Assembly: GCA_031763025.1 (NCBI GenBank)
Contig: JASSKH010000001.1
Location: 12,627,102-12,691,101, forward strand
From: Macrocystis pyrifera
Taxonomy: Eukaryota > Sar > Phaeophyceae > Laminariales > Laminariaceae
Length of the DNA stretch: 64,000 bases
Direction: 5' to 3'
Shown piece after piece: positions 37,692 through 49,638 of the stretch; position 1 is the first letter of the stretch, and each line of letters starts with the position of its first letter. Below the pieces are notes generated by a model. That model worked only from the letters and a program-made list of their open reading frames with translations. It was not told the origin of the DNA and made no database searches. Made by a program: the position numbers and the translations under genes.

Positions 37692-37827
37692 TCTAGTGCC
37701 GACTACAAGCGGCCAGTACTATACAACAATATGGTAATTAGCATACCAATCACATACGAAAAAGCCAGTCTATGCTTGGTAGAACGGCGGCTCAAAATCC
37801 GGATGATTGTTTTCACGCGCAAGAAAT
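37692..37827 (+). repeat. Dispersed ~135-bp block S, copy 1
   Basis: From TCTAGTGCC to CGCGCAAGAAAT it matches 52186-52320, sharing AAGCGGCCAGTAC, TTGGTAGAACGGCGGCTCA and TTTCACGCGCAAGAAAT. The flanks differ on both sides, which marks it as a mobile or recombined fragment. Confidence 0.65.
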
Positions 37828-38164
37828 AACGTTCACCGTGGAAGTACTCAGAACCCACGCCATACACACACGTGGGGACGTTCAGGAGTTCACTTCATTC
37901 CGGTACAAATATTTCCACGCCGGCGGTTGGGGCGGGCAACGCTTTTTTCTGCCTGCGTGCACGCATATTCGCACGTGCGCCCGGTGTCAATGTATCTGTC
38001 CTGCTCAGCGTGTCTATGTTCACCCAGCTTTGTGACCTTGAATGCACATGTACATGCCATACGTTCGAAATGATATCAAGACTATCGCGGGGCATGTACT
38101 ACATCATCTGACGAGGAAAGTATAAGTTCAAAACATCTGACGCCACACTACTTGGGTTTTTTCC

Positions 38165-38317
38165 CAATAAAGTGCAAGGCGGGGAAACACTGAACACCGG
38201 TTTCCCCACCAGCAGCAACGAGCTGAGGGCGCCCACCGTTTTACTCCTCACCCCTCGTCTCCAAACTTTCACCTGAGTTACTTCATACTTCATTCTCTTA
38301 CCCGAACCTCTATCACC
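38165..38317 (+). promoter_or_regulatory. Proximal promoter / 5' leader, gene D
   Basis: It shares CAGCAACGAGCTGAGGG, CCCACCG, TCGTCTCCAAAC and CTCTATCACC-ATG with the other leaders. The GC-rich element at about -360 is not clearly preserved; a weak GCGGTTGGGGCGGGC lies near 37923. Confidence 0.4.
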
Positions 38318-39341
38318 ATGCGCTTTAACGCCATCCTTGCAACAATCTGCCCTGCCACCGTCGGCGCTACCTTCTGTATGAAGAAGGTATAAGTCACAGG
38401 TTCAAAGCATGTATGTATAGTTGCATGATATGACAAAATATTTTCAAGTCGCTGAATGTAATGCTTTGTGTAGAGTAACAAGCACTTGGTACGGTATCGC
38501 CCTGACGACGATTTGGTTTTCATACCGATTGAGAAGACTACTATTTCTTGGCAGCCACCTTGGCGTTGCATTTCATACTACTAAAGAAACGCACATTTAG
38601 TGTTTGCCTTCACATTCACGACGCTGGCAACTGTTGGGGTATTCTACAGAGTTACATGTTTCTCGTATTTCCCATCCGATCCTGCCCATGGAGTGTAATA
38701 TCATGTATCGTTTGTAGCCAGTGCATTGGGTGAAAGGCACTCAACGGTCAGTATGAGATGAACAAAAAATCATTTCGTCGGGGTCTCAAACTGATTCTAC
38801 ACGCCTAGGAGCGAGCAGATGTTTTCCGCCATGACGTTTGTTCCAAGACAGCAACAGTTTTTGTTCTGGGATACGTGGTGGATTACTGATGATCTAGCGA
38901 ACGCACTCCTGAATGGAGCGAAGGCGTTTCGTTTAACTGTGTGTACGAAGTCACGACAGCATACGAATACTACGTGCTACGCTGTTTATAGCTCCTACGT
39001 GTTTCACACACCAGTCCTACGACGTACGAAATGGGTCTCCTGTACGACCGATACAGCTGCAACATTCAAAACGGTTGACAAAACCGTCCGGAAAAATCGG
39101 TCCATCTAGCACGCACACATTGTCTCCTGGTCACACCTATGTAGAGCTAGGGCCATGGGTACTGTGTTCTTTAGATTCCATTAAACTAGTCCTGCGTGCA
39201 GTTAAAACAAGGATTGTGTGCCTTTCCTTGCGCGAAGACTCAGGAATACGAGTCGGCACCATAGAGAAAAAAGGAACAACCGATAACCGGATAACGAGGC
39301 GTTTTGCCTGAAAACAAAAACAGGACAAGACTGATTTCTTT

Positions 39342-39386
39342 CATCCGGTTTTAACCAGTTTTCCGAAAACTTGGTTGAACCGGATG
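39342..39386. repeat. Imperfect 21-bp inverted repeat (CCGGTT hairpin)
   Basis: The arms CATCCGGTTTTAACCAGTTT(T) and AAAACTTGGTTGAACCGGAT(G) are separated by 3 nt and pair at about 17 of 21 positions. Related CCGGTT/AACCGGATAA sequence occurs at 39280-39300 and, inverted, at about 41270-41365, so these may mark the ends of inserted DNA. Confidence 0.5.
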
Positions 39387-39390
39387 TTCA

Positions 39391-41365
39391 AGCGGAACGT
39401 CTCCGTATCATTGATTCAAACGGCATTTTTTGCGTTCAATACGTGCTGTTCTTGTGTAGTCCAAGCTACTGGTGGCGTGCGGCCACACTCACTGCCGGAA
39501 CGACACCACGAAATGGTACGGGATGAGGTGATTTATTGCAATAATAAACAAGACTTTTCGTATCTATGTATGTATTGAAGTATACAGTAGCACAGTACCG
39601 TACACCTGCCGCCTGGCAGTATGTCATATATTTGTGTAGAGCTTGAACTACAAGACGACTACGGTATACTTCTCTGGTAATGTAACAATCTCTAAAGTAA
39701 TTGGAGGGATAGAGGACGCGCATGAGGCTCGACGAGCTCGATTGTATACCTGATTTCAAATATTGAAGGTGTTCCTGGCGTATGATAGTGGTACCATTGT
39801 TGGCAGGGTTTTACACGAAAAGTGGGCATGGACTGTGGTCATGTGTCACAGGAGACAAGAAAGAGAACATGAGATTAAACGGGTCTCACGATGATGCACT
39901 TCGTGAGACCAAAAGAAACCTGGTGAGCCATTTTTCGCATATTTCTCGTTTGACATTGCATCGGCGTCCCCCCCCGCGAAGACTGTGGAACACCGAACAA
40001 CTGTCAGCTATTCGCGTATCGTGACAAAGTGAAACACCCAACCTCCCAGTAGTTAACGCATGGCACCGACCTGGACATTACATAACCTGTAGACGCCAGC
40101 GGAAGAAATGGGGGGGGGGAGTTTACTATGGCAGCCCTCTAGCGGGTAGTGCCCACACCCAACACCCCAAGAAGCTACGCCACCGGACCAACCAGCCGCG
40201 CGCACACGTTAACCATCCTGACATCCAGTTAAAACAGCAAAGCCTTATGGTCAGCGTGCAAATATAAAGAAAAAAGTACAAAACGGCAACGTCACAATTT
40301 CACGATGAATGAACACCATTGCTTCCGAAACAAAGCTGACAGACAGCGTTTGTCACTCTTTTACACTGGTACGCACGGCCAAGGGGGGGAGCAACAGAGA
40401 GCAAGACAGCTTTCTAATGAATGCAATTTTGAGGTAGAGCGGTTCACAGTACGAAATTCACACGACAGCGACAACATGTCTGTGTCGTCGCTACTCCTTG
40501 CATCGTGCATACCAATATTGATGTATTAGGACATGCGAGCACTCATGTCGTATGGGGGTCGATGGGAAACGTCAATGAAACCAAGGTGTCGGTTACGTCG
40601 CCTTCTGACACAGAACACACATATTCACATATATATATGCCCATTTGTACATGCATACGCACATCTGATATCATACCTGGTGCATGGTACACCAGTTTAC
40701 GAACGCGTAGTATCTCTAAGTTCACGTGAGAGGCCTGTTCTGTTCACAACCGACGGAGTAAATTGTTGATAGTCGTGCCATGGGTTCTATCGACGGAAAC
40801 TAGTGGCTTAAGTTTGTCACAGGCAGAGAGAATAGAAGAACGGCCACACACAATCGTCCCGTGTACCCTCCTAACTTCTCGTGATAGTTGCACAAGCAAA
40901 GCACGGTACTGCTCGCTGCCGATTGATAGACCAATAGGGTAGGTCTACTGCTGAGGTTTCTCTGTTGTAGTTCCTCCTTACGACAGCAGCAGCAACAACG
41001 GCGGTTAACGGGCTAGAGCATATATCGGAACGAGTATGAGAAGGGGTGAACCTTTACATAACTTTACTGTTAACACAATATATATAAAAAAATGTCGAGC
41101 TTTAGTTGATGTAAACGCTTACCAGGGTACCAGGTAGGCACCTTAGTATTTGCAACATGATATGCTAATAGTAGTCCTGCAACTGCTGCTGTCCTGGTAG
41201 TATATTAACAGTAACCTGGGAATGGTTTTTTTTCTGTCGAAAGTCAATTAAAAATATGTCCTGTTTTGCCGGTTCAAACCGATTTCCCGTTCTTTTCGTT
41301 TTTTTTTCGAGGTTTTATCCGGTTTCCGGTTAACCTGTTTCCGGGCAAAAACAAATCGTGCTTTT
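39391..41365. repeat. Extra repeat-derived DNA in intron 1 of copy D
   Basis: Introns 1 of A', B and C total 0.8-1.1 kb, so roughly 2 kb here is added. It includes a piece resembling the R repeat (about 40672-40715, with CATACCTGG and GTAGTATCTCT) and GTA/CAG-rich sequence at 40960-41220. The right edge carries TTATCCGGTTTCCGGTTAACC, inverted relative to the left edge. No transposase frame is seen. Confidence 0.4.
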
Positions 41366-44300
41366 GTTTATAGGTTCCCCTCTCTGCTCACGAAAGCGCC
41401 GTTTTGGATAAAGAACGCGTTGAGTGAGAGTGGCATATCGGGACTAATCCGCAACTGTGATTGTTTATAGCTTCTGAATCGCTCCGGTTACGCACTCAGC
41501 GGTCAGGAACTAACCAACGGTCGGAGGCACATGGTTGGCAGCAATGTGCAATATTTACATACAAATGGATACAACCGGGTGCATATTACTGTACGCCCGC
41601 GAAACTTCTTCATGCTGAGAACTATGAAACGTACTGTATTTTGTTGTTACCTTTGAGTAACCGGCGGAATCTGTTGGTTGGGATGAGTGCGGTATGGTGA
41701 GCTCTACGAAACGTCTGATGGCGTCTGAACAAAGAAAGCAACCTCAAGACTGAACCGAAATATAATCCACGGCAGTTGTTACCGTCGAACAGGACTAAAT
41801 TGCTGGACCCGATATCAACAGCCTAGACGATTTTGGCCGTATACCCAAGTACCCCTACGTTGTACATTTCCATCACCGTTGCAGCCCTTATCGAAGCGGG
41901 CGATAGCACCTGCGTCGACGTGGCCGCCAATGCAGGTACGACACTAGGACGTCTGGAAATGGCTGCAGCGTGAATGGCTGCGTCCCCACAACACCCGCGC
42001 CAACGAGATCTGTCTGGACTAACTCTCGCTGGTCTTGCGAGGTTGACATCCTCGGCAGTTCGGGTGAGGACGATGGATGCTGCATCACGTACTACTTCGA
42101 GGTAGTTCAAAATCTTGTGAGTATCGCCTTCCACAAGGGCGACGAGAACACTCTGACGCTGGACGTGTTCAATAACGGTAAACGCCACAGCACCATCACG
42201 TCCAGCGACAAGACTCTGGGCATCCAGTAATCGAACCTTTACACCGATGAAACGAAGGACACGAAGCCTTTCCTCGACGACCGTAGGTGGTACACCGATG
42301 TCTGGCTGCGCATCGCGGAGGTGCGTTGGAGCAGATTGAGATATCATTCCCCGATATATTGTGTAGTTGGCTGGACGTTAATGTCTCGTTGTAAATAGAC
42401 GTGCTGTTTCGGCCAGAAACTCAATTAAAGAAAACAGTTCCAAACACTAAAACTATATTAACCACAAAATCTTGATATTTCGTTGAAGATATTTAGAGTG
42501 TTATCCCTAACGCAAACTGCACGATGATCGTGCAGCTTGGCGCAAGCACTCGCTGGGAAACATTATTTTTATGATATTAATAACGCCTTTTAGTATGGAG
42601 CTGGAGGCAATGTAAAAACTATGCAGTTTGTTATTTCGGATCCTTACCGCAAAATAAATATTGGAGATACGGCTCACGAGATCAGAAATATGAGGGAAAT
42701 CGACTCGAGGGTGAGGTATCCTTTTACTGCGTAAAGCGGGGAAAAAACACATGGCCTATTGATTGCTGCCGTAGGGTCTCAAGACAATTCTCCGTAAAAC
42801 GTTGAAGAAATGTATGGAGTGCATTCGTTGACGAATACCCCATTACATGTATGGTTCGGATGCTATTCAGCCCGTCATCATGTCATGGTCGTGGTGTAGT
42901 GGGTGCGTTCGGTTGATGCCTTGCGCATATTTAGGTTCCTCGCGAGAAAGGGGGTTTTCGTCATTGTCGTTGAGTAGTTTTCCCAAGATGTCTTGAATGC
43001 TGTAGCATCGTTGGCATGTCGTGGATACTGAAAATCGATGGCGTGAGTTTAACAGGGCTCCGGGTATGCCAGGATTATACTCAGTTTCAAAAACATCTAA
43101 CATTCAACACACTCGCAACCAACACTGCGGGGTTCACTTTTAGTTTTCCAAAAAGGCAAGGCTGCAGAGTTTCCTTTAAATTGGCTCGATTGGCGGTCGC
43201 ATATTGATTGTTGTAGGGTTCGCGGGCTGCGGACATAATGCACGGCTTTAATAGTTGTGCTCTACGGCACTAGGTGGGAGCGCCCCCGTGGTCGATGGTC
43301 AACCGCAAAAAACAATGGAACAGGAAACGTCATGTCTATCTTCTGGGTCTGTTTAACGACTATCACGCCCACTTCCAAAACTTTCATCGAGTATGGCATG
43401 ATGCAAACAAAGGAGACGTGCCCTGTCGTTGAGTAAAGCCACTCCAGGGCCCAATTTCGCGTCATCAAAGGGTGAGATTCGGTTATCTTCGCGGCCATCT
43501 TGTTCTTCTGTCGATTTGGGTATATACCCTAGTACCTCTACGTCATTCGTGCCTATTGTTTCGTCCACAGGAAACAATCCAATACTAGCGTAAAAAAAAA
43601 CTTGCTGACAACGTATCGAACAAGTCCATCACAATCGCAGAGACACACAGCGAATCAATCGTACCGGCAAACGGATGAGTATTGGACCATATCAGCTGAA
43701 TGCCGTGATTCATGTTTGGTGAACAGGTCAAAAATGGCTTACAATGCTTTCGTGGGTGTCGTATTCACCGAACCAAACACTACCCGGGGTTCGAGTCTCC
43801 CCTTGGCCAAGATTTACCTAGTTAGAGTAAAAATTGCGAAACGCACGGAATTCACAATGTGAACGTCTTCGTGCACGCTTCCTGGCAACAAGGACTTCTA
43901 TAGTGCCGTTATCACGAGGGACAGCTTATAACACGATTAATGCAACCCCTGTGGTCAAATCTACGGTTTGGACCTACCGACTGGACGGTCGCTGGATGTT
44001 GGTTAGTTCTCCGTGTACACCTTACCTGCCTAACTAGGAGCCCGCACCGACTGAACGGTCAGTGGGTATGGTGAACAAATTGCATAGGCAGTACTCCCAG
44101 TTTTTCCATTCTATGATGTTGAAACTACTTGTTAGAGTAGTAAATACGTGCCGCTCCTGGGGCCCTAGAACTACGGTTGGACAAATAGTTTCCTTCGAGC
44201 ATATTAGAATCGGTACTTGTGCGTACTACCCTGGTTGGTTTGCGTCCAATATCAGCCGAGGAAATCGCTCCGAGTACGGCCCGTCTGGCGGGGTGGTAGG

Positions 44301-44463
44301 GCACTCTCTCTCTCCATCAATCCAAACTTGATTGATTCCTGTGCACGATGATAAATGTTGATATACGGTTGATAGGCCGTCGACGCATGTACAAATAGCT
44401 TTCCCTCCTGCATGTTTTTACAACCCCCCCTCTTTTGTTCAGGTGCAGTTCTGGGTGGAGTTA

Positions 44464-47400
44464 CGTCTCCATAGGCCTCTTCAAGGCCTGGATATCGTTA
44501 GCCTAGGAAGTCAACAAGTCTTCCTTTGTTGGTTTGGGTTTTGCGCTTGGTCATGCCCCTCAAAACGTGTGCTGGCATACTAAAAAGGCTAACTACGTTT
44601 GCATCTGGTGTGTGAATCTCGCCGTCGATCTGCCCATCAAGAGATTGCGGGCACCAAGAGGTGTGTGAATGTGTGTTCCTCAGTTGAATGTTTTTTACAA
44701 TGTCTGACCTTAGTGAACAGTGTGGTGGAGTAGTCGTCGACTGTATAGCGTTGATATCAACTGGAAAAGCACCTCAGTTTGGGCGTCGATTACACGTTTA
44801 TCAGGGGAAACCGTAATACCATCACGGTGGCAACGGTAGTATTAGATTCAGCCTCAAACCAGGCCGACCGAGCTGATGCGTCCGGAGTATAGCCCATAGT
44901 AGATTATATAGAATATGTGTACAACTGTAGCGTATGGAGCCTATAGCTGCCTATCGTAACGAAGGCTATACGTACGGAAGCATCCGTGTTTAGTATGGAA
45001 TATGCCCGTGTAGTGTCGGCCGCACAGAGCTGTAAGGGTCGCTGTGGAGTGGGAGTGCGCGTTGCTGCATCCATACTTTTCGCAGTTGAAGGGGGAACGC
45101 ATGATGAATGGTGAGACAAAGTCGACTACAAGGAGCCATCGTTGTCCATACATGGGACTCCAACTGAGGCAAGTCAATAGCGCCTACAAATTTCCGTCTC
45201 AACGGCCTCGTCCGTGTGTACGCTCTCGTGAACGGTTTGATTGTTTTGGTGCCTGGGGAAGGTGGTTTGCTTCTATTGCCGAGTACCACCATTGACGTCT
45301 GCGGTGTGGTTTCACCAGAGTTCGGTTGCGATGAGCTCAAGCCTTAACACGCTATCCGCGTGGCTACTGTTCGGAGATTTCGAATGATTTTCACGGCCTT
45401 TCCCCCTGCCCGTCGACTGACACGGGACGTATCAGCTATACCACGTCCTTGTTTCCTCTCGCAGCCCGCGATGATGATATAAATCACGTAACTATGGGCT
45501 CGCTAATTGTCTGTATTAGATATTACCACCGGCACGTGACGACCTCTGTCGTTAGTTCAAAGGACATTTGCGAATTTACACCGAAGTCCAGATGTTTGCC
45601 TCAACGTTACTTTGTACTCGCGCCGAGTCTGATGCCTATGTAGTTTATAAAAAAGCGATACTAACGGTGGAGCTCGTAGTACTATCTGTCTTGACCGGAA
45701 GAGCCTTCTAGTTATCATACTGGCACCAGCACGTTATAAGAACAGCATTGTACAGTCAATGATATGCTTCTATCCCGTTTCGCATAATAGTACAATGCCA
45801 TAAACAAACATGCACAGAGTATCAAATATCTGCAACGTATGCATTCATACGTTTTTAATTGGAGTTTTTGACTCGTTGACCATACGCAAGCTAAACATGC
45901 TTTTGTGATATACATCCACTTACATAGCACGCCGTCGCACACCTTACCTGCGTATCACAGTACTGAGTTTGTGTATGCTGCTTGCCACAGTTCCGCCACT
46001 TTGGCGCACGCCTGAAAATATTCTCATTTTTCATCGAGTATTGTAGACATCGAGCTCTCGTACTGGCAACAAATGTTGCATCACGGTGGGGTAAATGGGT
46101 TCTAATGTAGATACAATTTTGTACGTTGTTAAGCAGGCGCGTCGTAAGACGACACACACTATCGGTTTCAAGACACGGAGAAGCACAACAAGTGGCGAGC
46201 CTCTAATATATTCCTTGTAATAGATGTGCTCAGTATTCAATACTTGAGACCCCCTGTCGATTCTTGGAACGTTGCTGGGACAAGATGCCCTAGATGATCG
46301 GGTATAACAAATTTCTGACTACTGTGTAGCAAAGTAGGCAGGACATTTGTGACGTCCTCTCCCTCTTAGACCACTACTGCTCCTCTTGATTGCTTTCGGT
46401 CTTGTTTGAGAATCGTTGTGATCAATTTGATGTCGTATTCTTTGAAGCAATGGACCACTGAGGGCGTCTGTTTCTTGTATGTTTTCGTCCATTTTAAATG
46501 CTTTTCACGGAGGCTTTGAGCAGCCCCTGCATCTCTCCTGACAGATATAATATATTTCTACGCGTATCATCATTTTAAATACACCGGTCGAAATTCTCCG
46601 CCCGTCATGTATTGCATCCGACCCAAAGAAAGAATACCCGAAACATTGTACGGAGGCAGTTGTGGACTGACCTTGCTAAGAAGAAGAGGATGTCGAGAAT
46701 GGTGTCTTATGACAGCCAGCAGTCTTCTTTATTTTTGTCGCCAGCTATCGACCAGAGATGGCCCTAGGCTATGTATATAATAGTTTCTGTTCGTGCTTTT
46801 TTTTCAAAACTTTGTTTCGCCGCTAGACAGCAGATTATCGGCCCCATTACCCCCGCCAAGTAGGTTCGTCGACGGGAAGATACGTTGGAATCTGATCGGA
46901 CCCCATCTTTCCGTGCTACAAAGACGAGCAGTACGCTTGCCATTCACGATAGCAGAGATCACCTGTCTCATTAAGCCGAAATCATGTAATTCAAGACGGA
47001 GAATCCAATCTGGCCAGCTGACCCCGACATATTGTGCGCGCACTAATACACCATATAGTTTTGTTACCAGACAGAAGCGAGCCGCGTATCCATTGAGCCT
47101 GGCCATCATAGATAGTTTTAAACTATTTTCAAGTTCACAGACAAATACTGACACCTACAGTTCCAATGTTCTACAAAGATCGAGGTACGTACGACAGAGC
47201 CATGTCCTTGTGCCATGGATAACGAACAAGGCGACGTGAGTTTAGAGTAGAGTAGGTATGAGCCATATTCTTTTCACCTACGATATGGTTGTTGAGGAAG
47301 ACGTGTTCCTCGGGCAGTATTTCGCATCGCCCCCTTCTACCTTGTGTCTGTTTCCGGAAACCTCTTGGATTCCTGGTGAACGATGGTAGGAAATACACAT

Positions 47401-48200
47401 ATTATCCTTATACGTTGACATCGGTAATGTCTCAGTTCGATCCCAAAACAATCGAGAGTGAAAGGGTCATATTAACCCGGATCCACACTGGGATGGTTGC
47501 CGGAGCGTGGCAATTTAAGTTACGAATCCATATCCTCGCACGCGTGGGGTGTCAGATGTACAAATTTTATGAAACCATGCGAATAATATATGTACGATGA
47601 CGAAAACAGAAACATACATGAACAACGCGCGTACGGGCATCATATCTGTTTCTATCTCCTGTGGATGACATGTTTTAAAGGCAAATTGTTTATCGACGGA
47701 GGCAACACTCATCTTTCAGCAGAGCCGCGCCGGCTCATCATGCTGTGGGCAAGGGTGCACTGCAAATTTACCAAGATCTGATTGATAGTGCACTTATTAA
47801 ACGGTGAATCACTCGACACCGTTGATCTCTGATACAGTAGCACAACACCCCAACGCAGGTATTGTGCTCAAACGTCCTTCTTAGGTGGCAAGTAGATACA
47901 AGTAGATCCGCAATAACACACACCGCAGCAGTATGATAGGTACATGGTGAAATGACATGTGTCCTTTTCTGATACCGACTGGCAACGATATTTATCTCTG
48001 TGTATGTATGTGGTCGTGATGTTGGTACCTGATTGAACAAACCGACGAGTAGCGTAACCTTTATAGTACGATCGTCTGAAGGTGTTGGGCGTGACGTTTC
48101 GGACCACGAAATCCTGATGTACATGAGAAAAGTTTATGTTCAGATTTTAAACCTCTTTCCTGCTACGCCTGTGTACGACATACGATGCAACAAGCGAAGA
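44464..48200 (+). other. 3' tail of unit D, no gene supported
   Basis: It is diverged-homologous to the tails of E and C over most of its length, for example 46840-46945 and 47440-47590. Open frames (up to 148 codons) are not conserved among paralogous tails. Confidence 0.45.
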
Positions 48201-49311
48201 ATATTTGCTCTTCAAAATACTAGGTGGGTCCAGGTATCTCTGTTCAAGCCTGCGCGTGACATCTCCTATGCATGATACGGCATCATTCGGTAGAAGACTC
48301 GCATTTGCCCGCATCGCAAATATACTTTGTACCAAATGGACTATTTTTCCGGAACACTTTACTTTTCTCGTCCCGCCGCGGGGCTTCTCTCGCACTCTAG
48401 GCTGCGTGGCACTCAGGGATCCCTCGTGTACACCACGGCGCAAATGCCAGCCCCGGCCGAGGTCCGTGGCTCGTGCTTTGGGCCTTCCAAGTCGAGAAGT
48501 CTGGAAAATAACCAGAGGGAGCCATTCCGACCCGCTAGAGCCAACCAGGACAAGGGAGACCCCACAAGTTTCAACATTTTTGTCTGCGGCTGGCTGCTGC
48601 TGTATCATGTCTGTTCACACTGTCCCTTGAGCTGTCTACAGAGGCAGCCACGGCACAGGAAAAGTCGTTCATCAAGCTCTCCCTTTTGTGGCAGCCATGG
48701 ATAGCACATTTTTTGTGCATATGGGCCGTGATTCGTGTCGACCTAGGAAGTAGAAACGAACACACACATAATCTCGAGAAAGGTGCAACTAATTGGATGC
48801 TGCGCAGGGGCAGGACGACGATTCGTACGAACTTTTACTGTATTTAAAAAGCAACGCCCAGCCACGGTGCGCACTACAACAGCAGCAGCAGAACAACAGC
48901 AGTGTTCGTACATTATGTGCGTGCAGTGTTCACCGGGTCGAGCAAACAAGTGACGGTGGTCTCGTACATATTTTTTTCGGTGCAATCTGAAAAACCTACC
49001 CGGTCGTGGCGAGCAGTCAACAATAATCAATCCCGCACGAGCACGAGAATTTCCTCTACTGAAATTTCTCGGGGTTGAAAATCTCAATAATTTTGAAATC
49101 GTCCGTTTTTATTATCAACCTCACTGAGCAGCACTAGGTACAGCAACAGATACAACAGCACATTAGATACAGCAACAGCAAGAACCCTTTGTCGAGCTGT
49201 CAAGCGTCATACATGTTTCACTTGAGCCCTTTGACGTACACCACATACCTCACACCGAGCACGTACGTGAACACAAAACTGGCTCCGTCGGTCCGTCTAC
49301 CTCTCTGCATG
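48201..49311. other. GC-richer non-array island between units D and A'
   Basis: This is the only stretch of about 1 kb for which I find no counterpart elsewhere in the window. 48340-48700 is visibly more GC-rich than its surroundings and carries overlapping frames of 125-153 codons on both strands, the usual effect of fewer stop codons. I recognise no domain. The last ~30 bp (49281-49312) match 52321-52352. Confidence 0.4.
48876..48903. repeat. CAG/CAA microsatellite
   Basis: An interrupted CAG run, followed by related CAACAGCA-rich sequence at about 49139-49182. In one frame it reads QQQQQNN, but the frame has no recognisable context. Confidence 0.7.
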
Positions 49312-49629
49312 CTTTTTTATCACCACTTTTACTTTCCAGCCCGACTCGTAGGTGGTTTTACCCTCGACGTTCTTCTGGACAAGCCGTGGTCACAGGTGTC
49401 CTCCTTTCTCCCCCCCGGTACGTGCCATGATTTTTGTCGCGCATAGGGTTCAGCATTCCCACTGCTCGTCGACTTTTCATCGAATGTAGCTATCTCACGC
49501 TCTCGCGCGTTCCGCTTATCATTTTTTTGACGGCAGAAAAAGTCCCTACGAGCATGCACTCAGACAGATTTGAACCAACGGAATTGATCTTGATACGCAC
49601 GCGGACCACCTACCAAGCCACCGGGGACG
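49312..49629 (-). mobile_element. SINE-like element, minus-strand copy
   Basis: Read on the minus strand it starts CGTCCCCGGTGGCTTGGTAG, with an A-box-like segment at 49606-49620 and a B-box-like GGTTCAAATCT at 49566-49576, and ends in an A-rich tail (TTTTTTAT on the plus strand at 49313-49320). It aligns with 19462-19793. The paralogous repeat at 52321-52365 runs CTCTCTGCAT to GCTTCTACC with only two or three bases between, whereas here the element lies between these same words. That is an empty site and shows insertion. The duplication flanking it is too degraded to define. Confidence 0.75.
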
Positions 49630-49638
49630 CCACTCACA

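Larger units (their letters stand above)
38318..44463 (+). pseudogene. Discoidin-like secreted protein gene, copy D (decayed)
   Basis: Exon-like parts are 38318-38375 (MRFNAILATICPATVGATF), 41885-42320 and 44443-44463. Exon 2 has a net +2 shift near 41932-41940, further small indels at about 41987 and 42005-42025, a 6-nt loss at about 42118, and an in-frame TAA at 42228 where the others read QYFN. The last exon encodes VQFWVE but its stop is changed to TTA. The intron-1 donor is weakened (TCT|GTATGA). Intron 1 is 3509 bp, about 1.7-2.7 kb longer than in the other copies, because of inserted repeats at about 39280-41365. The acidic loop is altered to GSSGEDDG. It cannot make a full product. 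Confidence 0.85.

Noticed and set aside
43262..43577. Minus-strand frames with a faint retropepsin-like look (ALLNDRARLLCLHH / EWLYSTTGHVSFV)
   Set aside because: The resemblance is split over two overlapping frames, is very short, and no adjoining integrase or reverse transcriptase remnant is visible.
48205..48630. Overlapping 125-153 codon frames on both strands
   Set aside because: The local GC-rich composition lowers stop frequency; no domain, splice context or paralogue supports a gene.
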